A stretch of 62,282 nucleotides of DNA, taken from Bacteroidales bacterium (GTDB lineage: Bacteria; Bacteroidota; Bacteroidia; Bacteroidales; UBA10428). The position numbers were made by a program, and so were the translations under genes. Under the pieces are notes generated by a model. That model was given only the letters and a program-made list of their open reading frames with translations. It was not told the origin of the DNA and ran no database searches. Shown in pieces: positions 46,361-55,073 of this stretch; the stretch's first letter is position 1, and each line of letters starts with the position of its first letter. The stretch is from contig JAFGVA010000103.1 of NCBI GenBank assembly GCA_016938235.1, positions 1 to 62,282 of the forward strand, written 5' to 3'.

Positions 46361-46390
46361 CAAAGATATAAAAAAGATATGAACTCCAAA
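46361..46390 (-). promoter_or_regulatory. Promoter of rplU-rpmA
   Basis: On the minus strand: TTTG, 18-base spacer, TATCTTTG (46368 to 46361), 38 bases upstream of the rplU start. Close to the Bacteroidota consensus (spacer one base shorter than usual). Confidence 0.65.
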
Positions 46391-46773
46391 TAATTCGGTA
46401 TAAATAATTAGATGAAAATACATTTTTCTCAGAAAAAAAAGGTGATCATGCATTTCACCATGGATAAGGTTGATAAATATTTAATTCAAAAGAAGGTTTA
46501 AAGTTCTTTCGAAACTATTTATTTTTATGCTTTTTGTTTGGGTTTCGGATTTCTATTTTAGAATTTTCTTTTTATGCCTTTAGTTTATTCTCTACTATTT
46601 TATATTTTTAATCCCTAATTAAGATGAAACCAGATTATTTATCGAACAAGTTAGTTAGATTTATATTCTGAAAACTATAGCACATGTATTCTGAATTTTG
46701 TTTTATTTGAATAAATCGGATAAAATGAATGAGGAATTCCTTAGTCTTGTAGAAGTTGTGAGGAAATATTGGA
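46391..46773. other. AT-rich gap between rplU and the bifunctional nuclease gene
   Basis: About 380 bases without a gene or recognisable RNA. It holds the rplU promoter at its left edge and presumably that of the gene at 46774. A small inverted pair GGTGA/TCACC near 46441-46459 is the only structure noted. Confidence 0.4.
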
Positions 46774-47376
46774 ATGGGAAAAGTTAAATTAAATGTTTTA
46801 GGAATATCATACAGCCAGACTCAGACTGGTGCATATGCTTTAGTATTAGCCGAAGAGGATGGAAACAGGAGAATACCAATAATAGTTGGCGGTTTTGAAG
46901 CACAGGCTATTGCCATTCAACTCGAGGGATTGAAGCCGGCACGGCCGCTTACACACGACTTGTTTTTTAACTTTTCGTCTATGTTTGGAATAACCTTATT
47001 AGAGGTTAATATTAATAAGTTGGAGGAAGGTGTCTTTTATTCGAAGCTTACCTGTTTCAATGGCGATAAAAATGTTGAAATCGACAGTCGCACCTCCGAT
47101 GCAATTGCTCTTGCCCTAAGATTTAAGTGCCCGATTTTTACAACCGAAGAAATACTTGGTAAGGCCGGAATTATTATTGATTTTGAGAAAGAATCTGATG
47201 ATATACCCGAAGATTCTGCTGACATGGATGATTATTCCGAAGATGAAACAGCGGTTAACCAGGAACTCTCAGAACTTAGCATAGATGAGCTTAAGAAAGT
47301 TTTGGATGAAGCAGTTAAAAACGAAGACTACGAGAGGGCAAGTCAGGTAAGGGATGAAATAAATCGCAGAAAATAA
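46774..47376 (+). CDS. Bifunctional nuclease family protein with C-terminal UVR motif
   Basis: 200 residues. The BFN (DUF151) domain covers ~1-135 (VLGISYSQTQTGAYALVLAEEDGNRRIPIIVGGFEAQAIA in part; RTSDAIALALRFKCPIFTTEEIL). The end (~165-200, LSIDELKKVLDEAVKNEDYERASQVRDEINRR) is a UvrB/UvrC-type helical hairpin. The family has DNase and RNase activity in plants and a Mycobacterium/Thermotoga structure; role in bacteria is unclear. Four bases before the nupC-like gene, so the first gene of a likely four-gene run. Confidence 0.92.
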   Translation: MGKVKLNVLGISYSQTQTGAYALVLAEEDGNRRIPIIVGGFEAQAIAIQLEGLKPARPLTHDLFFNFSSMFGITLLEVNINKLEEGVFYSKLTCFNGDKNVEIDSRTSDAIALALRFKCPIFTTEEILGKAGIIIDFEKESDDIPEDSADMDDYSEDETAVNQELSELSIDELKKVLDEAVKNEDYERASQVRDEINRRK

Positions 47377-47380
47377 AGCA

Positions 47381-48859
47381 ATGAACTTAAAAATTCTCAT
47401 TTTAATTCCCTTATTATTCATTTCGATATCTATTTTTTGTCAGCAAGAGCCATCGGGTATCCTCATTAGCAAAGATTCTGCTATTGTGCTTAACCAGGAT
47501 AATTTCGTTTTATTAAATCAAACTGTTTCCGAACAAGTTGAAACAACAAATAGAGGAAGCCTCATTTTTCGCGGACTAATCGGAATTATTTTCCTTATCG
47601 GAATATCGTTTATATTCAGCAAAGACCGAAAAGCTGTACAATATAAAATAGTATTTTTGGGCTTGATGTTCCAGATTTTGCTTGCAATCTCTGTATTATA
47701 TATTCCGGTAGTTGAATCGGTTTTCAGTTTTATCGGCAAATTATTTGTTGTTGTGCTTAACTGTGCCGACAAGGGTGCTGAGTTTTTATTCGGAGACATG
47801 GTTGATCTCGACAAAACAGCTTATATTTTTGCTTTCCAGGTACTGCCAGCAATTATCTTTTTCTCCGCATTAATGTCCCTGTTGTTTTATTTGGGCATAA
47901 TACAGAAGGTTGTTTTTGTGATGGCCTGGTTGTTAAAAAAAACATTGAAAATGTCCGGTCCTGAAAGTCTTGCTGTAGCCGGAAATGTGTTTCTGGGGCA
48001 AACAGAATCTCCATTGTTGATTAAAGCTTATCTGCCAAAGTTGTCGGGTTCTGAGATGTTTATTGTTATGACAAGCGGTATGGCTACCATTGCAGGAGCT
48101 GTTCTTGCTGCCTATGTTGGCATGCTTGGGGGTGATGATCCGGTTGCCCGTGAAATGTTTGCCAGGCATCTTGTAACAGCATCGGTGATGGCTGCTCCGG
48201 GAGCTGTTGTTGTTTCAAAAATACTATTCCCTCAGACCGAATCTATCGATAAACCAATTAAAATTAGCAAAGATCAGGTTGGCAGTAATCCACTCGATGC
48301 CATAAGCACCGGAGCTTACGAAGGATTAAAACTTGCGGCTAATGTTGCTATTATGCTGTTGGTCTTTTATTCTTTCATTGCCCTTTTAAATATTTTGCTG
48401 GGTTTTGTTGGTAAAATACCTGTTCACCAGGAATATGCCGGTTCGATAAATGAAGTTATTGCCTATAAGTCCGATGGCATGTTTACAGGCTTATCTCTTG
48501 AATATTTGCTTGGGAAAATATTTACTCCTTTAATGTGGCTGATTGGTGTTGCTAACGATGATTTGTCGGTACTCGGCAGACTTATGGGAGAGAAGCTGAT
48601 TTTTACCGAATTTGTTGGTTACAGCAATCTTAAAGATTTAATGGCTCAGGGTGCTATACAATCATCAAAAAGTGTTTTAATGGCTACTTATATGTTATGT
48701 GGCTTTGCCAATATTGCTTCTGTTGGTATACTTATCGGAGGTATTGGCTCCCTGGCACCTAACCAACGGGTTTTTCTGTCGAAACAAGGTATGAGAGCTT
48801 TGCTGGGCGGAACAATTGCAAGTCTTCTTTCTGCCACTATAATAGGTGTTATTGCTTGA
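47381..48859 (+). CDS. Concentrative nucleoside transporter (NupC/CNT family)
   Basis: 492 residues. After a signal-like N-terminal stretch and one helix (~55-75), the CNT domain follows with the family's conserved GQTESPLLIKAYLPKLSGSE and SGMATIAGAVLAAYV, then the C-terminal GFANIASVGILIGGIG. It imports nucleosides with H+ or Na+. The N-terminal ~50 residues before the first helix are longer than in E. coli NupC. Cotranscribed with the nuclease upstream (four-base gap); the hybrid kinase starts 41 bases later. Confidence 0.94.
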   Translation: MNLKILILIPLLFISISIFCQQEPSGILISKDSAIVLNQDNFVLLNQTVSEQVETTNRGSLIFRGLIGIIFLIGISFIFSKDRKAVQYKIVFLGLMFQILLAISVLYIPVVESVFSFIGKLFVVVLNCADKGAEFLFGDMVDLDKTAYIFAFQVLPAIIFFSALMSLLFYLGIIQKVVFVMAWLLKKTLKMSGPESLAVAGNVFLGQTESPLLIKAYLPKLSGSEMFIVMTSGMATIAGAVLAAYVGMLGGDDPVAREMFARHLVTASVMAAPGAVVVSKILFPQTESIDKPIKISKDQVGSNPLDAISTGAYEGLKLAANVAIMLLVFYSFIALLNILLGFVGKIPVHQEYAGSINEVIAYKSDGMFTGLSLEYLLGKIFTPLMWLIGVANDDLSVLGRLMGEKLIFTEFVGYSNLKDLMAQGAIQSSKSVLMATYMLCGFANIASVGILIGGIGSLAPNQRVFLSKQGMRALLGGTIASLLSATIIGVIA

Positions 48860-48900
48860 TTTTTTTCTAAATTCACACGATAAATATCAGAAGTTTCCTG

Positions 48901-51900
48901 ATGAGTATGAGTACTAATACATTTCAACATATTGAGAACTATCGCGATTTATTTCTGAAATCACCTATTGGAATTTTTATTGCTACGCTCAAAGGTACAT
49001 ATATTGAAGTAAATGAGGCCTTTGCACAGCTTCTTGAGTATGCAGATACAGACGAAGTTTTGGCTGTAAGTGATATCAGTAAAAACGTCTATTATGTTAA
49101 AGGGGAGAGAGAAAGACTGATAAAACAACTACAGAAAGAAACCGGTGTTATTACTCATGAAACAAAATTCAGAAAAAAATCAGGAGAAGTTGTTCCCGTT
49201 AGGATAAACCTTTCGCTGATTGATACCGAAAAAGGAGAAAATTTTATTGCCGGACTTGTAGAAGATATTTCCGACCATGTTAAAAGCAGGCACGATTTAT
49301 TGGTTGAGAAACAAACCCTGTTTACTTTAATTGAAAATATCCCTGATTTCATTTACTATAAAAATGCTAAAGGTGAATTAATTTTTGCAAATCAGCCTTT
49401 AAGAAAATTAATTGAGACTGAGCAAAAAACTAATAAACCAAAATCTGAAGTTAGAATTGAGCAACAATTATTTGAGGGTGACATACTGGCTTTGGGCAAC
49501 AGAGAAATTACCGAAAATAAACTTCTGGAAATAAAGAAGAAGGCCGGGGGCAGTATATATTTAAGTCTTACAAAATATCCCATTGTTAATGACAACGACG
49601 TAACAGGCTTATTAGGCATTGCCCGTGACATTACTGAATTAAAACAGGCAGAATTTAAAATAACAGAAAGTCAGGCAAATCTTACAGCTTTAATTGAAAG
49701 CAGTAATGATTTTATTTTCTCAACCGATATAAACTTTAAAATTATCATATATAATTCGGCCTTTGCAAGATTTGTTAAGGAGAATTTTAATATTAAAGTA
49801 CAGACCAACGCAAATGCTCTCACAGTATTTCCGGCTAAAGACAAAGATTTCTGGAAGCAAAAACTCAATGCCAGCTTTAAGGGCGAAACTATTGTTGAAG
49901 AATTTAGCCATACCTCAAAGGGAGTAATCATTTATTTCGAATGTTTTTTTAATCCAATATTTGATAAAGAACATAAAGTAACAGGCGTTTCTGTTGTACT
50001 AACCGATGTTTCAGAACGCAAATTAGTCGAATATGCCATTCGGGAGAGTGAAGAGCGATTCCGGCAATTAGCTGAGAATACCAGCGATGCATTTGTTCTT
50101 TGGGATAATTCAGGAATTCTTTATGCCAATCCGGCTTTTGAGAAGATATTTGGAATTAGTATTGAAGATGCAATGGACGATTCAGCAATAATCGAACAAA
50201 TGATTGCAGATGAAGACAGGCAGCGGTACATTAAAAATCGAAAAAAAGAGGTTCTCGGCAAAATGAAGCCGAGGAACCAAAATTATATTCTTAAAAAGAA
50301 CAGGAAATCATCGAGGTTGATTTGGGCAAGGCATTATCCGGTATACAATTCCAAAGGAAAAATTTACAGATTCGTTACTGTAACGAGCGATCTGACCGAA
50401 CAAAAACAGTTGGAAGAAGTACTTACTGCAACCCGATCACAACAGCAGGCTTTATTGGATAATATTCCATTTCTGGCCTGGTTAAAAGATAAAAACGGAA
50501 GGTACATTTCGGTAAATACTCCATTCGCAGATTATTACAAGCTTAAACCGGAAGATATTATTGGAAAAACCGATTACGATTTGTTACCTGCTAATCAGTC
50601 CGGCGAATTTGAAAAAGTTGATAAAAAAGTAATACAATCAGGAGAGAGATATCACTACGAATCTATTGAGGAATCAATAAATGGTAAAAACTGGATAGAA
50701 GTATATAAATCACCGATTTTCAATGAGAAGGGCGAAGTAATTGGGCTCACAGGAATCTCTCGCGAAATAACCGACAGAAAGAGGCTGGAGGAGGCTATAA
50801 TAAAAAACGAGGAACACTTTAGATCTTTGCTTCAGTATTCGTCAGATGCCATTACAATATTAGACAAAGAAGGGATAATTATTTTTGAAAGCTCGCTGAG
50901 GAACAGGATTCTCAACTTTACCGTTGAAGAGTTGGTTGGAAAATCATTTTCCAGTATTGTTCACCCTGAGGATGTACAAATTTATTCAGATGCATTTAAA
51001 GAATCTCTTCATACTCCCAGAGTACAGATAAAAAGAGAATATCGCAGTCTTCATAAAAACAAGAAGTGGATTTATGTTGAAAGTATTTTTACCAATCATA
51101 TTGATAATCCTTCAATAGGAGGTATAGTAGTAAATACGCGTGATATTTCGGACCGGAAGATGTCGGAATTTAAGGAAAGGGCCTACCATAATAACCTGAT
51201 ATTTCTGAGCAATTCTGCATTAGAGCTTCTTTCGCTGAACGAAAAGGAAGGAATCTATGAATACATTGCCACTAAGTTGCAGCAGTTTTTAAGTAATGCA
51301 ATAATTCTTGTTTCGGCATATAACGAAGAAGCCGACTTGTTTGAAATTAAAAAGACTGCGGGATTAGAGAAATACACCAATTCTGTTGATGAAATTTTAG
51401 GAAAAAAACTGGAGGGCATCACATTTAAGGGTTTTGATGCCGCATCTTCAATTGAGAATGCCGGAAATATTAGCATTATTAATAATCTTGAAGATCATCT
51501 TGCATTAACTAAAGAAGACAACAAGGCTTTAGGTAAAATACTTGAACTGGTAAAAGTTAATAAGGTATATAATATTGTACTTTCAAGAGATAATATGTTG
51601 TTGGGTACTATCAGCGTACTTACTTTGAATAAAACAATCATTAAGTTTAAACACATTATTGAAACCTTTGCACACCAGGTAGCTGTGGCATTGCACAGGA
51701 GTCATTTAGAATTTGAGCTGGTATCGGCCAAAATTAAAGCTGAAGAATCGGACCGTTTGAAGACAGCCTTCCTTGCCAATATGAGTCACGAAATACGTAC
51801 TCCAATGAACGGTATTCTCGGATTTGCAGAAATGCTTAACGATGATGCATTGCCCGAGCATGAAAGAAAGAAATACCTTGACATAATTAATAATAACGGT

Positions 51901-52887
51901 AAAATTCTTATCAACCTTATTGATGACATTATTGATTTCGCAAAGATAGAAGCTGGCCAGATTAAGATTGTTAAGCACGACTTCTCAATAAACACACTGC
52001 TTACACAAATATACAACAGCTTCCTTTCAGAGAAATTCAAAAAAGAATCGAAAGATGTTGAACTTATTTTAGAAAAGGGATTACCCGATGAGGAAAGCTA
52101 TATTCGAACCGATCCTATCAGACTTCGGCAAATTGTTACAAACCTTATTAGTAACTCTTACAAATTTACCGGAACCGGGCACATCAGTTTCGGATATAAA
52201 CTCAGGGATAATAAATTACTTGAATTTTATGTAAAAGACACCGGAATTGGAATAAACCCCGATAAGCTTAGTGTTATTTTTGAACGTTTTGTGCAAGCCG
52301 ATAACTCCCGGTCGCGAAAATACAGTGGGTCTGGCCTTGGATTGGCAATATCAAAAGGATTTTCAGAACTTCTGGGTGGCACAATGTGGGCCACATCAAA
52401 AGTAAATGAAGGCTCCGAATTTTATTTTTCAATTCCTTTTGAAGAAGCAGTTGCAAAAGAAAAGGAGAAACAAACAAGCTCAAAACCAAAATCGAAATAC
52501 GATTGGAGTACAGTTAATGTATTGATTGCCGAAGATGACTTCTTTAGCTACAAATTTCTTGAAGGTTTTCTTAAACAAACAAATGCGAATGTTTTTCATG
52601 CCGAAGATGGTCAGAAAGCCGTTGATATGTGTAAAGAGAAACAAGATATCGATATTGTATTAATGGATGTTCAGATGCCCGAAATGAATGGTCTTGATGC
52701 AACTCAGAATATTAAAACCTTCAGAAAAGAACTCCCGATTATAGCTCAAACAGCAAATGCAATTGCCGAGGAAAAGCAGAAGTGCTTCGAAGCGGGTTTT
52801 GATGATTTTGTTACCAAGCCCATCAATATTACAGAGTTATTTATGAAAATTGAACAGTGGCTTGGCAAAAAAGCTCAGATGAAATAA
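48901..52887 (+). CDS. Multi-PAS hybrid sensor histidine kinase with receiver
   Basis: 1328 residues, no membrane helix. Six PAS domains in series (~5-755; e.g. LFLKSPIGIFIATLKG, LIENIPDFIYYKNAKGE, LAENTSDAFVLWDNSG, LLDNIPFLAWLKDKNG), a GAF-like region (~770-920), HisKA with phospho-acceptor His963 in NMSHEIRTPMNG, HATPase (GSGLGLAISKGF), and a receiver with Asp1256 in IVLMDVQMPEMNG. There is no DNA-binding domain, so the output is a partner or an Hpt protein elsewhere. The stop TAA is directly followed by the ATG of the glycosyltransferase gene. Confidence 0.95.
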   Translation: MSMSTNTFQHIENYRDLFLKSPIGIFIATLKGTYIEVNEAFAQLLEYADTDEVLAVSDISKNVYYVKGERERLIKQLQKETGVITHETKFRKKSGEVVPVRINLSLIDTEKGENFIAGLVEDISDHVKSRHDLLVEKQTLFTLIENIPDFIYYKNAKGELIFANQPLRKLIETEQKTNKPKSEVRIEQQLFEGDILALGNREITENKLLEIKKKAGGSIYLSLTKYPIVNDNDVTGLLGIARDITELKQAEFKITESQANLTALIESSNDFIFSTDINFKIIIYNSAFARFVKENFNIKVQTNANALTVFPAKDKDFWKQKLNASFKGETIVEEFSHTSKGVIIYFECFFNPIFDKEHKVTGVSVVLTDVSERKLVEYAIRESEERFRQLAENTSDAFVLWDNSGILYANPAFEKIFGISIEDAMDDSAIIEQMIADEDRQRYIKNRKKEVLGKMKPRNQNYILKKNRKSSRLIWARHYPVYNSKGKIYRFVTVTSDLTEQKQLEEVLTATRSQQQALLDNIPFLAWLKDKNGRYISVNTPFADYYKLKPEDIIGKTDYDLLPANQSGEFEKVDKKVIQSGERYHYESIEESINGKNWIEVYKSPIFNEKGEVIGLTGISREITDRKRLEEAIIKNEEHFRSLLQYSSDAITILDKEGIIIFESSLRNRILNFTVEELVGKSFSSIVHPEDVQIYSDAFKESLHTPRVQIKREYRSLHKNKKWIYVESIFTNHIDNPSIGGIVVNTRDISDRKMSEFKERAYHNNLIFLSNSALELLSLNEKEGIYEYIATKLQQFLSNAIILVSAYNEEADLFEIKKTAGLEKYTNSVDEILGKKLEGITFKGFDAASSIENAGNISIINNLEDHLALTKEDNKALGKILELVKVNKVYNIVLSRDNMLLGTISVLTLNKTIIKFKHIIETFAHQVAVALHRSHLEFELVSAKIKAEESDRLKTAFLANMSHEIRTPMNGILGFAEMLNDDALPEHERKKYLDIINNNGKILINLIDDIIDFAKIEAGQIKIVKHDFSINTLLTQIYNSFLSEKFKKESKDVELILEKGLPDEESYIRTDPIRLRQIVTNLISNSYKFTGTGHISFGYKLRDNKLLEFYVKDTGIGINPDKLSVIFERFVQADNSRSRKYSGSGLGLAISKGFSELLGGTMWATSKVNEGSEFYFSIPFEEAVAKEKEKQTSSKPKSKYDWSTVNVLIAEDDFFSYKFLEGFLKQTNANVFHAEDGQKAVDMCKEKQDIDIVLMDVQMPEMNGLDATQNIKTFRKELPIIAQTANAIAEEKQKCFEAGFDDFVTKPINITELFMKIEQWLGKKAQMK

Positions 52888-54003
52888 ATGATTTTCTGGT
52901 ATTTCTTTTTCCTTGTAATCCTGATTTATATATGCACATTTCTGGCAGTTAGCATCGCATGTATAATAAGGCCATGTTACAGCAATTTTTCAATTGAAGC
53001 AAAGACATTCATTTCCGTCATTATTGCTTTCAGAGATGAGGAAAAGTACCTGAGCCCGTTACTTTCCTCCTTAAAAAAGCAAACATATCATCAAGAGTAT
53101 TTTGAAGTAATTTTTGCGAATGATCATTCAAATGATAATAGCGCGAATATAATCAGGGAACAGCTGAGTGGTGTCTTAGATTACAAAATTATTGAGCTGG
53201 AAGAAAACAAAAAGGGTAAAAAGGAAGCACTCCTTCTGGCTGCCGAACATGCTCAAGGTGAATTGCTTGTTTTTACTGATGCAGATTGTACAGTAAATGA
53301 AAACTGGCTTACACTCTTCAATAATTTTTATTGCGAAAAGTCTAAACCATCCATGATTATTGGACTCGTAGATAATTTTGATGCACAGGGCCTGTTAAGT
53401 GAAATATTCAGACTTGAATTTCTCTCACTGGTTATTACAGGAGCTGGAATGACAGCTTTAAAAATGCCGGTTTTTGCTAATGGGGCAAATTTGGCTGTTC
53501 GGCGCAAAGACTATCTTGAAGAGAATTACCTTAAGAATGATTTTTCATCCGGCGACGATGTGTTTTTATTGCATCAATTAAAAGGGAGGCGCAAAAAAAT
53601 AGAATTATTAAACTCTGCCGGATCTGTTGTCCATACTGCAGCTCCAAATAGTTTCAAAGAGTTTGTGAATCAAAGAATTCGTTGGGGTTCAAAAGCCAGG
53701 GCTTATACCGATGGAGCTGCAATTTTCCTGACTTTGCTGGTATTTACAGTCAATATTTTTGTTGTTTCAGCCCTGGTACTATCTTTATTACAGCATAGTC
53801 TATTTTTTTTCTTTTCGGGTCTGGGCGCTAAAATTAGCGCCGACATGCTGGTTTTTATTTCAGCAACAAAGATTTTTAAACTTAAATGGAGAATATTCTT
53901 AATCCCTCTTGTGAGTATTTTTTATCCTTTCTATCTGGTAACTACTGCTTTTATAGCAATAAAAAAGCCCTTCGAGTGGAAGGGCCGTAAACTTTTAAAG
54001 TAA
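52888..54003 (+). CDS. Membrane glycosyltransferase, family 2
   Basis: 371 residues. An N-terminal membrane helix, then a GT-A domain: Asp79 in ANDHSND, the metal-binding DAD at 131-133, SGDDVFL at 221-227 and QRIRW at 262-266, which is the processive-type QxxRW. Two or three C-terminal helices (AIFLTLLVFTVNIFVV, LIPLVSIFYPFYLV). It probably moves a sugar onto a polymer or lipid at the inner membrane; substrate unknown. Starts at the base after the kinase stop, so translation is coupled. Confidence 0.92.
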   Translation: MIFWYFFFLVILIYICTFLAVSIACIIRPCYSNFSIEAKTFISVIIAFRDEEKYLSPLLSSLKKQTYHQEYFEVIFANDHSNDNSANIIREQLSGVLDYKIIELEENKKGKKEALLLAAEHAQGELLVFTDADCTVNENWLTLFNNFYCEKSKPSMIIGLVDNFDAQGLLSEIFRLEFLSLVITGAGMTALKMPVFANGANLAVRRKDYLEENYLKNDFSSGDDVFLLHQLKGRRKKIELLNSAGSVVHTAAPNSFKEFVNQRIRWGSKARAYTDGAAIFLTLLVFTVNIFVVSALVLSLLQHSLFFFFSGLGAKISADMLVFISATKIFKLKWRIFLIPLVSIFYPFYLVTTAFIAIKKPFEWKGRKLLK

Positions 54004-54008
54004 GAAAT

Positions 54009-55037
54009 CTACTCTGTAATTATAAATTCTTTTTGAATTAATGAAGTACCATTATTATAGAGTTTAAGAATATAAGTACCTGGCTTAAATCCGTCAACAA
54101 CATCGGTTAATGATATTGTATTCATTCCCTGAACAAGATTTACCGAAGTGTTATTGTGGAGCTGTTTGCCTACAACATCGAATATAGTTAGTTGCACCTG
54201 CGAGGCCTGTTCTGCACTGAAAGTCAGATACAATTCACCTTCACTTGGATTAGGGTATAAACTTATGCTTTCAGAATTAACAGCAAGAATATCGTCAATT
54301 GCAGAAACAGCGTTATTATTATAGGCCGCCTGGAATTTTACACTTTTATTGTTTCCGGTTGTAGTGGTAATTTCGGTTAGTACAAGCAAGGGATACCGGT
54401 GTATTGAGTTATACCACCTGTATGTAGCAATCTCAACATCCTGCGATGAGCTGGTAAATTTCAGCGTATAATTTTTTACAGTTTTTACTCTTAGTGTATT
54501 TGGGTATTCTTTAGCATTGGGTAGTAGAAGTGTACCCCATGCATCGGCTTCAACCGAGCTTGTTCCATCAATCTGCCCTATTTCTTTATTATTATAGAAA
54601 TAATCGCCACCAAAAACCCCATGAATATTATCGCCAAAATTAAATGGATACTGCATTTTTACAAAAGGCTGATTATAGGTAATAACAGTCTTTTTGTTTT
54701 CAGAAATGTATCCAAGCTGTATTAATTCATTATCATTTTCTTCGAAATAGAAATTTGCTCCAAATTCTTCCAGAGCCGTTGTAGCCCTCGGAAATTCTGC
54801 ACCTCCATTAGTCATATTTACATGACCGGTAAATGTTTTTGTGACTACTAAACCCGAAAAGTCCCAAACTACATCTGCCCCATTGATTCCCGGGCTGGTG
54901 TATTCGCAAAGAGTCATAGGGTTGTCTTCTCCAGCCATTAACGAGTGATTTTGTTTTGTTAAGGTTGGTTGTGCAACCAAGAATGATAAGCTGCTAAAGC
55001 TAATCAGAACGATTCCAAGTGTTTTTTTAATAATCAT
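54009..55037 (-). CDS. T9SS-sorted exported protein
   Basis: 342 residues from ATG 55037 (MIIKKTLGIVLISF); the extra ten codons upstream are not signal-like. Signal peptide to ~22 (LVAQ). The middle (~25-260) is a beta-rich region with no recognised family (ICEYTSPGINGADVVWDFSG-type strands). The last ~75 residues form a type IX sorting domain (ISLYPNPSEGELYLTFSAEQ ... PGTYILKLYNNGTSLIQKEF). Between GT2 (convergent) and recQ (36 bases upstream). Confidence 0.85.
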   Translation of the reverse strand: MIIKKTLGIVLISFSSLSFLVAQPTLTKQNHSLMAGEDNPMTLCEYTSPGINGADVVWDFSGLVVTKTFTGHVNMTNGGAEFPRATTALEEFGANFYFEENDNELIQLGYISENKKTVITYNQPFVKMQYPFNFGDNIHGVFGGDYFYNNKEIGQIDGTSSVEADAWGTLLLPNAKEYPNTLRVKTVKNYTLKFTSSSQDVEIATYRWYNSIHRYPLLVLTEITTTTGNNKSVKFQAAYNNNAVSAIDDILAVNSESISLYPNPSEGELYLTFSAEQASQVQLTIFDVVGKQLHNNTSVNLVQGMNTISLTDVVDGFKPGTYILKLYNNGTSLIQKEFIITE

Positions 55038-55073
55038 GGTAAAAGGTGTTTGTTGGTTTAAATTCAATCTTTA

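Noticed and set aside
46391-46773. tRNA or structured RNA in the large gap
   Set aside because: No cloverleaf or conserved riboswitch motif found by eye; the stretch is AT-rich and unstructured.
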